Source: Microbulbifer sp. GL-2
GTDB lineage: Bacteria; Pseudomonadota; Gammaproteobacteria; Pseudomonadales; Cellvibrionaceae
Length of the DNA: 64,000 nucleotides
Direction of reading: 5' to 3'
Assembly (NCBI RefSeq): GCF_007183175.1
Contig: NZ_AP019807.1
Span: 2,834,001 to 2,898,000, forward strand
In this document: positions 27,703-34,611 of the stretch, one piece after another
Position numbering within the stretch: the stretch's first letter is position 1
Layout: the number at the start of each line of letters is the position of its first letter
Notes under the pieces: generated by a model
What the model saw: the letters and a program-made list of their open reading frames with translations, nothing else
What the model was told of the DNA's origin: nothing
The model's database searches: none
Translations under genes and position numbers: made by a program

Positions 27703-28479
27703 ATGCAAGATCCAATGTTGGATTTTAGTGACCAAGTTGCGTTAATTACCGGCGCAGCCAGTGGTTTTGGCAAACTTTTGGCCAAAGAGTTGGGTTCTCG
27801 TGGAGCGCGCTTGGTGCTCGGAGATATCAATGAAGAGGGGCTGATGCAGCTTGCCGATACGCTGGGCAGTGATGGTATTCAGGTCCGCGCGCAGCGCTGT
27901 GATGTCTCTAGTGAGTCGGATTGTGTTGCCTTGGTGCAATTGGCACAGTCTGAATTCGGTGGCTTGAATGTGGCGGTGAATAACGCCGGTATTGCCCCGC
28001 CGATGATGTCCCTCAAGCAGACTGACGAAGCGATGATGGATCATCAGTACAATGTAAACCTGAAGGGTGTTTTTTTCGGACTGAAACACCAGCTGCCGCT
28101 AATGAAAGACTGCGGAGGTGTGGTTCTCAATGTTTCTTCCATGGCCGGCCTGGGTGGGGCGCCGAAAATAGCCTCCTATGCAGCGGCAAAGCATGGGGTA
28201 ATTGGACTGACTAAAACTGCGGCTATGGAGAACGCCAAATATGGTATTCGGGTCAATGCTATCTGCCCCTTCTATTGCCTGACTCCTATGGTGACTGCTG
28301 TGGAAGCACCGGGAGCCAGCCCTGAGGAAGTCCAGGCGTTTCTCGCCCAAGGCTGTCCCATGAAACGTCTGGGTGAGCCGGAAGAAGTGGTAGCGGCTAT
28401 GCTGATGCTACTCTCACCCAAGATGACCTATGTTACCGGGCAGGCACTGGCAGTGGATGGAGGCTTATCGGCATTTTAG
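27703..28479 (+). CDS. SDR-family oxidoreductase (second of two)
   Basis: 258-residue classical SDR. It has TGAASGFGKLLAKE, NNAGIAPPMM, VLNVSSMAGLGG and YAAAKHG as the Tyr-Lys pair, then VTGQALAVDGG. It is of the same length as its upstream neighbour but only distantly similar, so the pair is not a recent duplication. It is translationally coupled to the preceding gene (one-base gap, GGGGGG upstream). Confidence 0.92.
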   Translation: MQDPMLDFSDQVALITGAASGFGKLLAKELGSRGARLVLGDINEEGLMQLADTLGSDGIQVRAQRCDVSSESDCVALVQLAQSEFGGLNVAVNNAGIAPPMMSLKQTDEAMMDHQYNVNLKGVFFGLKHQLPLMKDCGGVVLNVSSMAGLGGAPKIASYAAAKHGVIGLTKTAAMENAKYGIRVNAICPFYCLTPMVTAVEAPGASPEEVQAFLAQGCPMKRLGEPEEVVAAMLMLLSPKMTYVTGQALAVDGGLSAF

Positions 28480-28565
28480 CGCCTGTACGCCGGTAATATG
28501 GGGGCAGCCGCAGTGTGGTTGCCTAACTTATTAACTCGGCTATAAGCCAGAGGAAGGAGCCTTTT

Positions 28566-29024
28566 ATGCCTACCCTAATCCCGCCAGAGAGAATTGATGA
28601 CTTTATTGGCATTGAGCTTGAGCCCACTCACTGGCTGGAGATAGATCAGCAGCGCGTTAATAACTTTGCTGAGTGCACCATGGATCGACAGTTTATCCAT
28701 ACCGATCCTGAGGCAGCTATGCAAACACCATTTGGCGGCACCATCGCTCACGGATTTCTGACTCTTTCACTGCTGTCACATTTTGTAGAAAAACTCGATA
28801 TTCAAATCGAGGGTATGCAGATGGTCGTGAATTACGGACTGGAAAAGGTTCGTTTTATTCACCCGGTTAAAGTAGGCAGTAGGGTGTGTGTGCGAACAAA
28901 AATCTGTGATATTAGTGAGAAAAAGCAGGGGCAATACCTGGTTAGGCTGCAGGCGACTATGGATATAGAGGGGGAGGCTAGGCCGGCGTTTGTGGCAGAG
29001 TGCCTCTTTTTACAGTTGACCTGA
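28566..29024 (+). CDS. MaoC-family enoyl-CoA hydratase
   Basis: 152-residue hot-dog-fold (R)-specific hydratase. The hydratase-2 motif is FIHTDPEAA followed by PFGGTIAHGFLTLSL, containing the catalytic Asp and His. ATG follows a strong AAGGAG. It is the last gene of the operon and completes a set able to dehydrogenate, hydrate and oxidise an acyl-CoA. It converges on the minus-strand sigma operon 27 bases away. Confidence 0.92.
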   Translation: MPTLIPPERIDDFIGIELEPTHWLEIDQQRVNNFAECTMDRQFIHTDPEAAMQTPFGGTIAHGFLTLSLLSHFVEKLDIQIEGMQMVVNYGLEKVRFIHPVKVGSRVCVRTKICDISEKKQGQYLVRLQATMDIEGEARPAFVAECLFLQLT

Positions 29025-29050
29025 ACTGTATTCGCAATATTTCGAATAGT

Positions 29051-29371
29051 TCAAATCTCAACAAGCCAGGGAAAGGTCTTCCTTTCCTTGTTGAGATAAA
29101 TAACTTCGATGTATTTCCTGTTATCAAAATCGCCAATGTGAATTTCATGTTCGATTACATCGGCGTCATGTTTCCAGCGCAGCTCATAGGGGCCTGCTTC
29201 ACTGATATTGAATAAAAAGTGGCCGTTCTGATCGCTGCGTGCGGTTGCGATCCGATCCCAACCTTGCATCGCCAATACAGGTTCACACTGGCTAAATAAG
29301 AACAGATCCAGGCCTACCTTGGGGGATCGTGATAATTCTGTAATAACTTTACCTTCCAATACTTTATTCAC
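29051..29371 (-). CDS. Small beta-sandwich-like protein, last gene of sigma operon
   Basis: 106-residue protein with alternating beta-strand character. Segments such as GLDLFLFSQCEPVL, TARSDQNGHFLFNISEAGPYELRW and HIGDFDNRKYIEVIYL resemble carboxypeptidase-regulatory-like/Ig-like modules. No signal peptide or catalytic residues are visible. It lies 12 bases after the hydrolase gene, so they are cotranscribed. The C-terminal codons overlap an inverted repeat (29060-29095) that may end transcription from both sides. Confidence 0.6.
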   Translation of the reverse strand: MNKVLEGKVITELSRSPKVGLDLFLFSQCEPVLAMQGWDRIATARSDQNGHFLFNISEAGPYELRWKHDADVIEHEIHIGDFDNRKYIEVIYLNKERKTFPWLVEI

Positions 29372-29383
29372 AGCAACTGTTAT

Positions 29384-29962
29384 TCAAAGGGATGCCAGGG
29401 CTTGGCGAACTATATTCAAATGGGAGACCGGGATGCCTTTTTTATAGTAGTTGCCGGTAAAGTCTATCTGTTGTACCTGGATAAAAGTTGAAACCAGGGG
29501 GCTTCCCCAATAGGGATTTCTGCCCCACCATCCATAGCGCCCCCCACTTCTCGGGTTTCTTTGAAAAAAATTATGAGCCTGATGGACATTGTCATATCTT
29601 AGCTGAAAAGTTCTGTTGTCAAAAACACTGTGCGCATCGAATACCACCAAGTGATTCAGGCTGATCCCCATACGGCCAAGGATATTGGCAAGCTTGATTG
29701 CGGAAGTGCCTCCTCGACTGTAACCGAACAGCAGTAAACTTTTTTTGTGTGTGGCTCCCTGAACAAGATAATTCCGCGCCCGACGTTTTTCAGTTGGGCC
29801 GAACATGCTTCCCCCCAACTCGCCGACCAAGGCGCTGAGTGCCCGATTGTCCCCTGCATTTGCGCCACCGGCGCCATAGAAACCGGCTACGGCCAGAGTG
29901 TTTTTGGGTACCACACTCCTGATTGGTTTACCGGTGGGAATTCGGTTGTTGATCAGGGTCAT
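29384..29962 (-). CDS. Small alpha/beta-hydrolase-fold serine hydrolase
   Basis: 192 residues. The nucleophile elbow is LLFGYSRGGTSAIKLA (Ser about 101), an acid follows in LVVFDAHSVFD, and a C-terminal His lies in IPVSHLNIVRQAL, giving a complete Ser-Asp-His set. FYGAGGANAGDN near the start may form the oxyanion loop. It resembles the PGAP1/DUF2235-type lipases sometimes used as phospholipases. It lies in a sigma-factor operon with no secretion genes nearby. Substrate unknown. Confidence 0.65.
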   Translation of the reverse strand: MTLINNRIPTGKPIRSVVPKNTLAVAGFYGAGGANAGDNRALSALVGELGGSMFGPTEKRRARNYLVQGATHKKSLLLFGYSRGGTSAIKLANILGRMGISLNHLVVFDAHSVFDNRTFQLRYDNVHQAHNFFQRNPRSGGRYGWWGRNPYWGSPLVSTFIQVQQIDFTGNYYKKGIPVSHLNIVRQALASL

Positions 29963-30087
29963 TTTTTAAAGCCAGACTGGGCCGGAAAACTTTGCTTTGG
30001 TTGCCTGATCTAGAATGTGCTGGGAGTTTCCAGGCCGGTGTTGGTATTTCATACAGGCTATACACAGATACACAACGACCGTTGTAG

Positions 30088-30537
30088 CTAGGGCAGAATT
30101 CGACAACGCTTTTGTGCAGTCCTACGCAGTTCACGGGGTAGGGAATTTTCCTCTGTTGTGTTCTGTTGCCCTCGCCACTCCTGGCAGAGAGCGACAAAGT
30201 TACCAGCGGTGACCTGATCCCGCAAAGCTTGCCAGGGATCAATCTGTGGTTCTGGCTCTATTTCGGGGGGCTGCCATTGGGCGATTTCCAGGGCGGGTTG
30301 CCGGTTTTCACTATCCGGTGTCATTCCCGGGGTCAGGGCGCCCAGATGCTGTGCAGGGTGTACCAGCATTAAAATAGCGGCAATAGTGGCGCAGCCGAGA
30401 GAGGCCTTGGATAACATCCGGCCAATATCCTTTTTCGGCTGAAGTTCCCTTGCCTGTTGTAACACCTGGGTATCCAGTTGCTGCGGGGAGGTAAAACCTG
30501 AAACCTCTTCACGATATTGGTGTTCCCAGTTACTCAT
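30088..30537 (-). CDS. Single-pass membrane protein, probable anti-sigma partner
   Basis: 149-residue protein with an N-terminal cytosolic part (MSNWEHQYREEVSGF) and one membrane helix (about 45-65, LGCATIAAILMLVHPAQHLG). A Pro/Gln-rich periplasmic tail follows. It starts 13 bases after the sigma-factor gene, the usual position and topology of an anti-sigma factor. No ZAS motif is seen, so the call rests on position and topology. Confidence 0.55.
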   Translation of the reverse strand: MSNWEHQYREEVSGFTSPQQLDTQVLQQARELQPKKDIGRMLSKASLGCATIAAILMLVHPAQHLGALTPGMTPDSENRQPALEIAQWQPPEIEPEPQIDPWQALRDQVTAGNFVALCQEWRGQQNTTEENSLPRELRRTAQKRCRILP

Positions 30538-30550
30538 GCTTCTACCTCGG

Positions 30551-31078
30551 TCACTCTTCTATGGCCTCCACTTGCCAGGGTTTTGGATGTGATCCGTAGA
30601 TTAATGCCTCGATTTGTTCTCGGGCCCGGTGGTAGTACTCCCGGCATTTCTTCAAAGATAATTGTTCGATATCTGCGACCGTCGCCAGTGAAAGTTTGCA
30701 CTCCATATGGAGAAGCAGAATATTTCTCTGTAACGAGGGAAGCTTCTGAATAGCGTTGAGTACGGCACTTTGCTTGGAGCTATCCTGGGACAGTACATTT
30801 TCCTCCCGTGCCGAGTGTTCCCTCAGGGCTTTGTTGATTTGAATAAACAGCCAATTGCGAAAAAGTCTGCCGTGTAGTTGCGGTGGATTCTCCAGTACTT
30901 TCTGCCAGAGCTTCTGTAACAATTGTGCGGAGGAAGTCGGTGCCATTTGCATAGAGTACCGATACAAGGCATCTTTATGGCGCGTATAAAGTTGCTGGAA
31001 CACAGCAGTTTTACGCGTTTCCTTGTAGTGGTCGAGAAGCGCTTCATCAGAGAGATGTATAAATGCTTTGCGGGGCAA
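30551..31078 (-). CDS. Sigma-70 family (ECF-like) RNA polymerase sigma factor
   Basis: 175 residues. Region 2 (VFQQLYTRHKDALYRYSMQM, LLQKLWQKVLENPPQL, GRLFRNWLFIQINKALREH) and region 4 (AIQKLPSLQRNILLLHMECKLSLATVADIEQLSLKKC) are recognisable. The best start is TTG 31078, preceded by GGAGG nine bases upstream. It heads the operon with the membrane protein, Ser hydrolase and beta-rich protein downstream. Such operons usually respond to envelope signals. Confidence 0.8.
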   Translation of the reverse strand: MPRKAFIHLSDEALLDHYKETRKTAVFQQLYTRHKDALYRYSMQMAPTSSAQLLQKLWQKVLENPPQLHGRLFRNWLFIQINKALREHSAREENVLSQDSSKQSAVLNAIQKLPSLQRNILLLHMECKLSLATVADIEQLSLKKCREYYHRAREQIEALIYGSHPKPWQVEAIEE

Positions 31079-31384
31079 ATTGTCGCGCCTCCGTACGCGG
31101 ATAATCCGGGCTCTGCTGGCTTTTAGGGCCTGGGTTTATACGGCGTTGATAATGAAGATTGTAGTATGTTTAAGCGTCGTACTTATTTTCCAGGGCACAG
31201 TTTGACTTTGTTTCTTGTCGGTTGGCCTAGTGCCTTTGGGCTTGCGAAGTATAGATCCCCCTATCTTTCCGGGTTTTACATCGGGTAACGGCCAACGCCA
31301 GTTTTTGACGAGCGGTAGATTGACGCTTTAAGCCTTTCTGGAGGAGGAAATCAGCGAAAAATAATCATTTTTCCGCTAGGGGAA

Positions 31385-32461
31385 TTATCGAATCAATAAA
31401 TCGGGTAGAGGCAGCGGTAATTGTTCGGGGCCCTTTCCTGCACGTAAATCAGTCAGTCGGACCCCAACTCCGAGCAGGCGAATGGGACCGGGCCTTTTGT
31501 CCCAGCACTCTTGCAGTAGCTGGCGAAACTCAGAAATTCTTCCAGCACGACTACTGCGTTCGTGGGTGCTTTGGGAAAAATCGGCATATTTTACTTTTAC
31601 GGTGGCGCCGCTAACTTCATAGCGATCATCGAGTTTTTCCATTCGTTCGAGCAGGCGCATATAAAGAGTACTCAATTGCTCCAGCCATTCATCAAACTTG
31701 CACAAATCTTCGTTGAAAGTGCGCTCAACACTGACGCTCTTGCGAGAGCCATCACCACTGACCGGTCGCTCGTCGATGCCGCGGCTTAATTCGTAGAGGC
31801 GGCGACCAAATTTACCAAAAAGTTTACTCAGTTCAACCTGTGAATAGCGTCTCAGGTCTGCGCAGGTATGAATGCCCTGGCGGTGCATTTTTTCAGCGGT
31901 TACCCGGCCCACGCCATGGATCTTTTTTACCGGTAGGCGCAAGACAAACTGGTCTACCTCATCTGGGGTAATTACGGTAAGGCCGTCGGGCTTGCGCCAG
32001 TCGCTGGCAATTTTGGCCAGGAACTTATTTGGCGCCACGCCTGCGGAGATGGTGATGCCCAGGTTATCCCTGACTTTCTGGCGGATCTCCTCGGCAATCA
32101 ATGTGGCGCTGCCCTGGCAGCGGCCGCTATTGCTGACGTCCAGGAAGGCTTCATCGAGGGAGAGGGGCTCAATATCATCGCAATAGTCGAGGAATATCTC
32201 GCGGATTTGCCCACTGACTTCGCGGTATTTGGCCATGTTACCGGGTACTACAATCAAGTCAGGGCAGAGCTTCTTGGCCTGGGCAGTCGGCATGGCGGAA
32301 CGCACGCCATAGCTGCGCGCTTCATAGTTACAGGTGGAGATGACTCCGCGGCGGTCGCTGCTGCCGCCCACAGCCAGTGGGCGCCCACGCAGATTTGGGT
32401 CGTCACGCATTTCGACCGAAGCGTAAAAACAATCACAGTCGCAGTGGATGATCTTTCGCAT
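31385..32461 (-). CDS. dinB: DNA polymerase IV
   Basis: 358-residue Y-family translesion polymerase. The N-terminus MRKIIHCDCDCFYASVEMRDDP aligns with E. coli DinB, so ATG 32461 is secure. Catalytic Asp8 and SLDEAFLDV (Asp/Glu 103-104 region) are intact, with the little-finger domain after about 240. A LexA box begins two bases before the start codon and overlaps a TATAAT -10, so SOS control is likely and the message may be nearly leaderless. Confidence 0.96.
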   Translation of the reverse strand: MRKIIHCDCDCFYASVEMRDDPNLRGRPLAVGGSSDRRGVISTCNYEARSYGVRSAMPTAQAKKLCPDLIVVPGNMAKYREVSGQIREIFLDYCDDIEPLSLDEAFLDVSNSGRCQGSATLIAEEIRQKVRDNLGITISAGVAPNKFLAKIASDWRKPDGLTVITPDEVDQFVLRLPVKKIHGVGRVTAEKMHRQGIHTCADLRRYSQVELSKLFGKFGRRLYELSRGIDERPVSGDGSRKSVSVERTFNEDLCKFDEWLEQLSTLYMRLLERMEKLDDRYEVSGATVKVKYADFSQSTHERSSRAGRISEFRQLLQECWDKRPGPIRLLGVGVRLTDLRAGKGPEQLPLPLPDLLIR

Positions 32462-32462
32462 G

Positions 32463-32478
32463 CTGTGATTATATACAG
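32463..32478 (-). promoter_or_regulatory. LexA (SOS) box overlapping the dinB -10 element
   Basis: CTGTGATTATATACAG matches CTG-N10-CAG and the E. coli consensus closely. On the minus strand it includes TATAAT eight bases before the dinB ATG. No Shine-Dalgarno fits between the box and the ATG. Confidence 0.88.
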
Positions 32479-32559
32479 TGTTCTATAGCGCCAGGTAGTT
32501 ATTTGTGTCAGCCGGGAGTTAGCCCCGGTTGGATGACAGGTAGGTTAACAGGTAGGTGA

Positions 32560-33105
32560 ATGATGAGTAGCATCCCCTTAGTAGAGTGCCCGGATAGTGA
32601 TGAAGGGGTGAGGGTCTTTGCAGAAATTCAAGATGAACTGGGAGGGATCCCCAGTATTTTCCGCGTGTACGCCCACCATGAGGGCCTGCTCGAAGCCAAC
32701 TGGGAGAAGTTCAAGGCAGTTATGTTACACGGTTGCCTGTCGGCCCAATTGAAGGAAGCCATTGGCCTCGCTGTCTCTGCCGATAACCATTGTGATTACG
32801 GTATCTACCATCACAGCACCTCGCTACAGATGCTGGGTGTCGATACTGCCGAGATTATGCGCATTCGCACCGACCCCAAACATGTGCACTTCTCCGAGAA
32901 AGAACACGCCCTGTTCGATCTTGCCCGAAATGCTAATAGTGCCCCCGACGATCATCGCCAGCACCTGATTGCTGAGGCGCGCAAGCTGGGTGCCAGGGAT
33001 GACGAGTTGCTCGAAGCGTTGGGGGTGATGGAGCTGGTGTTGGGGTTTAATCACCTGGCAGAGGTGCTGAGTCTCGTCCCCACCCGTACGCCACACCAAA
33101 AATAA
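32560..33105 (+). CDS. AhpD/carboxymuconolactone-decarboxylase-like protein
   Basis: 181-residue all-helical protein of the AhpD-like superfamily (peroxidase-related branch). The helix with the redox motif reads SADNHCDYGIYHHS: the first Cys and following His are kept, but the second Cys of CxxC is Gly. Peroxide reduction through a disulfide is therefore doubtful. Adjacent ATGs at 32560 and 32563 are possible starts. It is divergent from dinB with about 98 bases between and is monocistronic, with a terminator directly after the stop. Confidence 0.82.
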   Translation: MMSSIPLVECPDSDEGVRVFAEIQDELGGIPSIFRVYAHHEGLLEANWEKFKAVMLHGCLSAQLKEAIGLAVSADNHCDYGIYHHSTSLQMLGVDTAEIMRIRTDPKHVHFSEKEHALFDLARNANSAPDDHRQHLIAEARKLGARDDELLEALGVMELVLGFNHLAEVLSLVPTRTPHQK

Positions 33106-33127
33106 CCCCGGCGTAAGCCGGGGTTTG
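33103..33127. terminator. Bidirectional terminator
   Basis: AACCCCGGC-GTAA-GCCGGGGTT with T-rich flanks on both strands, between the convergent AhpD-like and DUF1328 genes. Confidence 0.85.
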
Positions 33128-33151
33128 ATTTATTCATTTCTATGAGGGTAG

Positions 33152-33319
33152 CTACTTGGGTGGCCGTCCTCTGCCAAAGATCAGTGCCAGGACAAACAGT
33201 ACGATAAAGATAAAGAAGAGGATTTTGGCGATCTCCGTCGCCGTGGTGGCAATACCGCTGAAGCCAAAGAAGGCGGCGATCAGGGCGATAACCAGAAATA
33301 AAATGGCCCAGCGCAACAT
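33152..33319 (-). CDS. DUF1328 small inner-membrane protein (YtjA-like)
   Basis: 55-residue protein with two membrane segments: LRWAILFLVIALIAAFFGF and EIAKILFFIFIVLFVLALIFG. The GRGRPPK tail is typical of DUF1328/YtjA. Start ATG 33319 is chosen over 33334 because GGGAG lies seven bases before it and the family begins MLRWA. Function unknown; often stress-induced in other bacteria. Confidence 0.88.
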   Translation of the reverse strand: MLRWAILFLVIALIAAFFGFSGIATTATEIAKILFFIFIVLFVLALIFGRGRPPK

Positions 33320-33410
33320 GGCAGTAGCTCCCAATGTGACTGAGGGAGCGGGCCGCAGAGTTCAACGCCCGGCTCCCATTGGCCTTATTGGTAATGTGGC
33401 TTGGCGCCGT

Positions 33411-34079
33411 TCACAAGTCCCTATCTTCCCCGGCTTCTGTCATTTGAGTGAGGGTGACAAAGCGGAATCCTTGCTCCCGAAGCTGAGTGCTGATTAGAGG
33501 CAGAGCGGCAATAACCTGTTCACTGTGTTCATACATGGGGTGTAGCATCACCACACTGTGGTCTCTGGCGTTTTCCACAATATACTCGGCGATGGCTTCA
33601 GGATTGCGCATATCCACGTGTTGGCGGGGCTCCAGGTCCCAGTGAGCCACCTGGAATTCCTGTTCGGCCAGCAAATCGCTCAACTCCCTGGAAAGGTTGC
33701 CGAAAGGCGGCAAAATCATCGGCCGTTCCTGGTAGCCATGGCTTTGCAGCAATTTACAGGTCTTTTTAATTTCCTCTTTGGCACTGCTCAGTGGCAGGTT
33801 CGCCAAATTGATATGGGAGTAGCCATGATTCCCCAGCTGATGTCCCGCATCGATAATGGCACGGGTTAGTTCGGGAAATTGCTCCATGCTCTTCCCGACC
33901 GGGAAAAAAGTGGCTTTGATATGCAATGAATCAAGCTGCTGTAATAGCGGCTCTGTTGCTCCGGGGGCCGGGCCCTCACCAAATGCCAGGGCAATCTTTT
34001 TTCCTTTATCGGTGTTTGCAGATAAAGTCAGTGATAGTCCCAAAAAAATAATTGAAATCGCAGTTGTTATTATTCTCAT
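33411..34079 (-). CDS. NodB-homology polysaccharide deacetylase-like, altered active site
   Basis: 222 residues with a signal peptide (MRIITTAISIIFLGLSLTLSA). The NodB fold is clear: HIKATFFPVGK, then GHQLGNHGYSHINLA with the HxxxH metal site, and PPFGNLS. The first motif reads AFGEGP instead of TFDDGP, so the catalytic-base Asp is Gly and the metal Asp is Glu. It may bind sugar without deacetylating, or use another base. A later VVMLHP motif supplies the second His. Located in periplasm or secreted. Confidence 0.82.
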   Translation of the reverse strand: MRIITTAISIIFLGLSLTLSANTDKGKKIALAFGEGPAPGATEPLLQQLDSLHIKATFFPVGKSMEQFPELTRAIIDAGHQLGNHGYSHINLANLPLSSAKEEIKKTCKLLQSHGYQERPMILPPFGNLSRELSDLLAEQEFQVAHWDLEPRQHVDMRNPEAIAEYIVENARDHSVVMLHPMYEHSEQVIAALPLISTQLREQGFRFVTLTQMTEAGEDRDL

Positions 34080-34111
34080 TTACTGTCCCTGCTTTATTAC
34101 TACTCAAATAT

Positions 34112-34139
34112 GAAAAAAGCCGTCATTGACGGCTTTTTT
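34112..34139. terminator. Bidirectional terminator after fdxA
   Basis: AAAAAAGCCGTC-ATT-GACGGCTTTTTT, a perfect stem with T-runs on both strands; on the minus strand it follows the fdxA stop by about 10 bases. Confidence 0.92.
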
Positions 34140-34148
34140 CATAATCTG

Positions 34149-34472
34149 CTATCGCTCGAGAAGTTCGAGCTTGCCTTTCTTACCATCCCACTCCTCGGCA
34201 TCTGGTAGTGGGTCTTTTTTCTCGGTGATATTTGGCCAGACCTCGGCGAGTTCGGCATTCAGCTCAATATATTCCTGCTGATCATCAGGAACTTCATCCT
34301 CCGAGAAAATAGCATTGGCGGGGCACTCCGGCTCGCACAGGGCGCAGTCAATACACTCGTCTGGGTGAATAACCAGGAAGTTGGGGCCTTCGTAAAAACA
34401 GTCTACCGGGCAAACCTCTACACAGTCAGTGTATTTGCACTTAATGCAGTTTTCCCCAATTACGAATGTCAT
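34149..34472 (-). CDS. fdxA: Seven-iron ferredoxin
   Basis: 107-residue 3Fe-4S/4Fe-4S ferredoxin. The first cluster set is CIKCKYTDCVEVCPVDC and the second CIDCALCEPECP, with the long C-terminal extension PNITEKKDPLPDAEEWDG typical of FdxA. ATG 34472 is preceded by GAGGG; the longer frame to 34523 adds 17 unlikely residues. Its position next to mutS matches Pseudomonas-type gene order. Confidence 0.95.
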   Translation of the reverse strand: MTFVIGENCIKCKYTDCVEVCPVDCFYEGPNFLVIHPDECIDCALCEPECPANAIFSEDEVPDDQQEYIELNAELAEVWPNITEKKDPLPDAEEWDGKKGKLELLER

Positions 34473-34611
34473 GTTTGTCCCTCGATAGTGCCACTGAATT
34501 TTTTGTGCAGCGGATTTTATCAATTACTGGCGCGAATTGTAGTGGCTTTTCAGTCGATTTAGTTCACTATTTATAACAAGTTGTATAGGGCGACACGGGC
34601 CGCCCAGCCTT

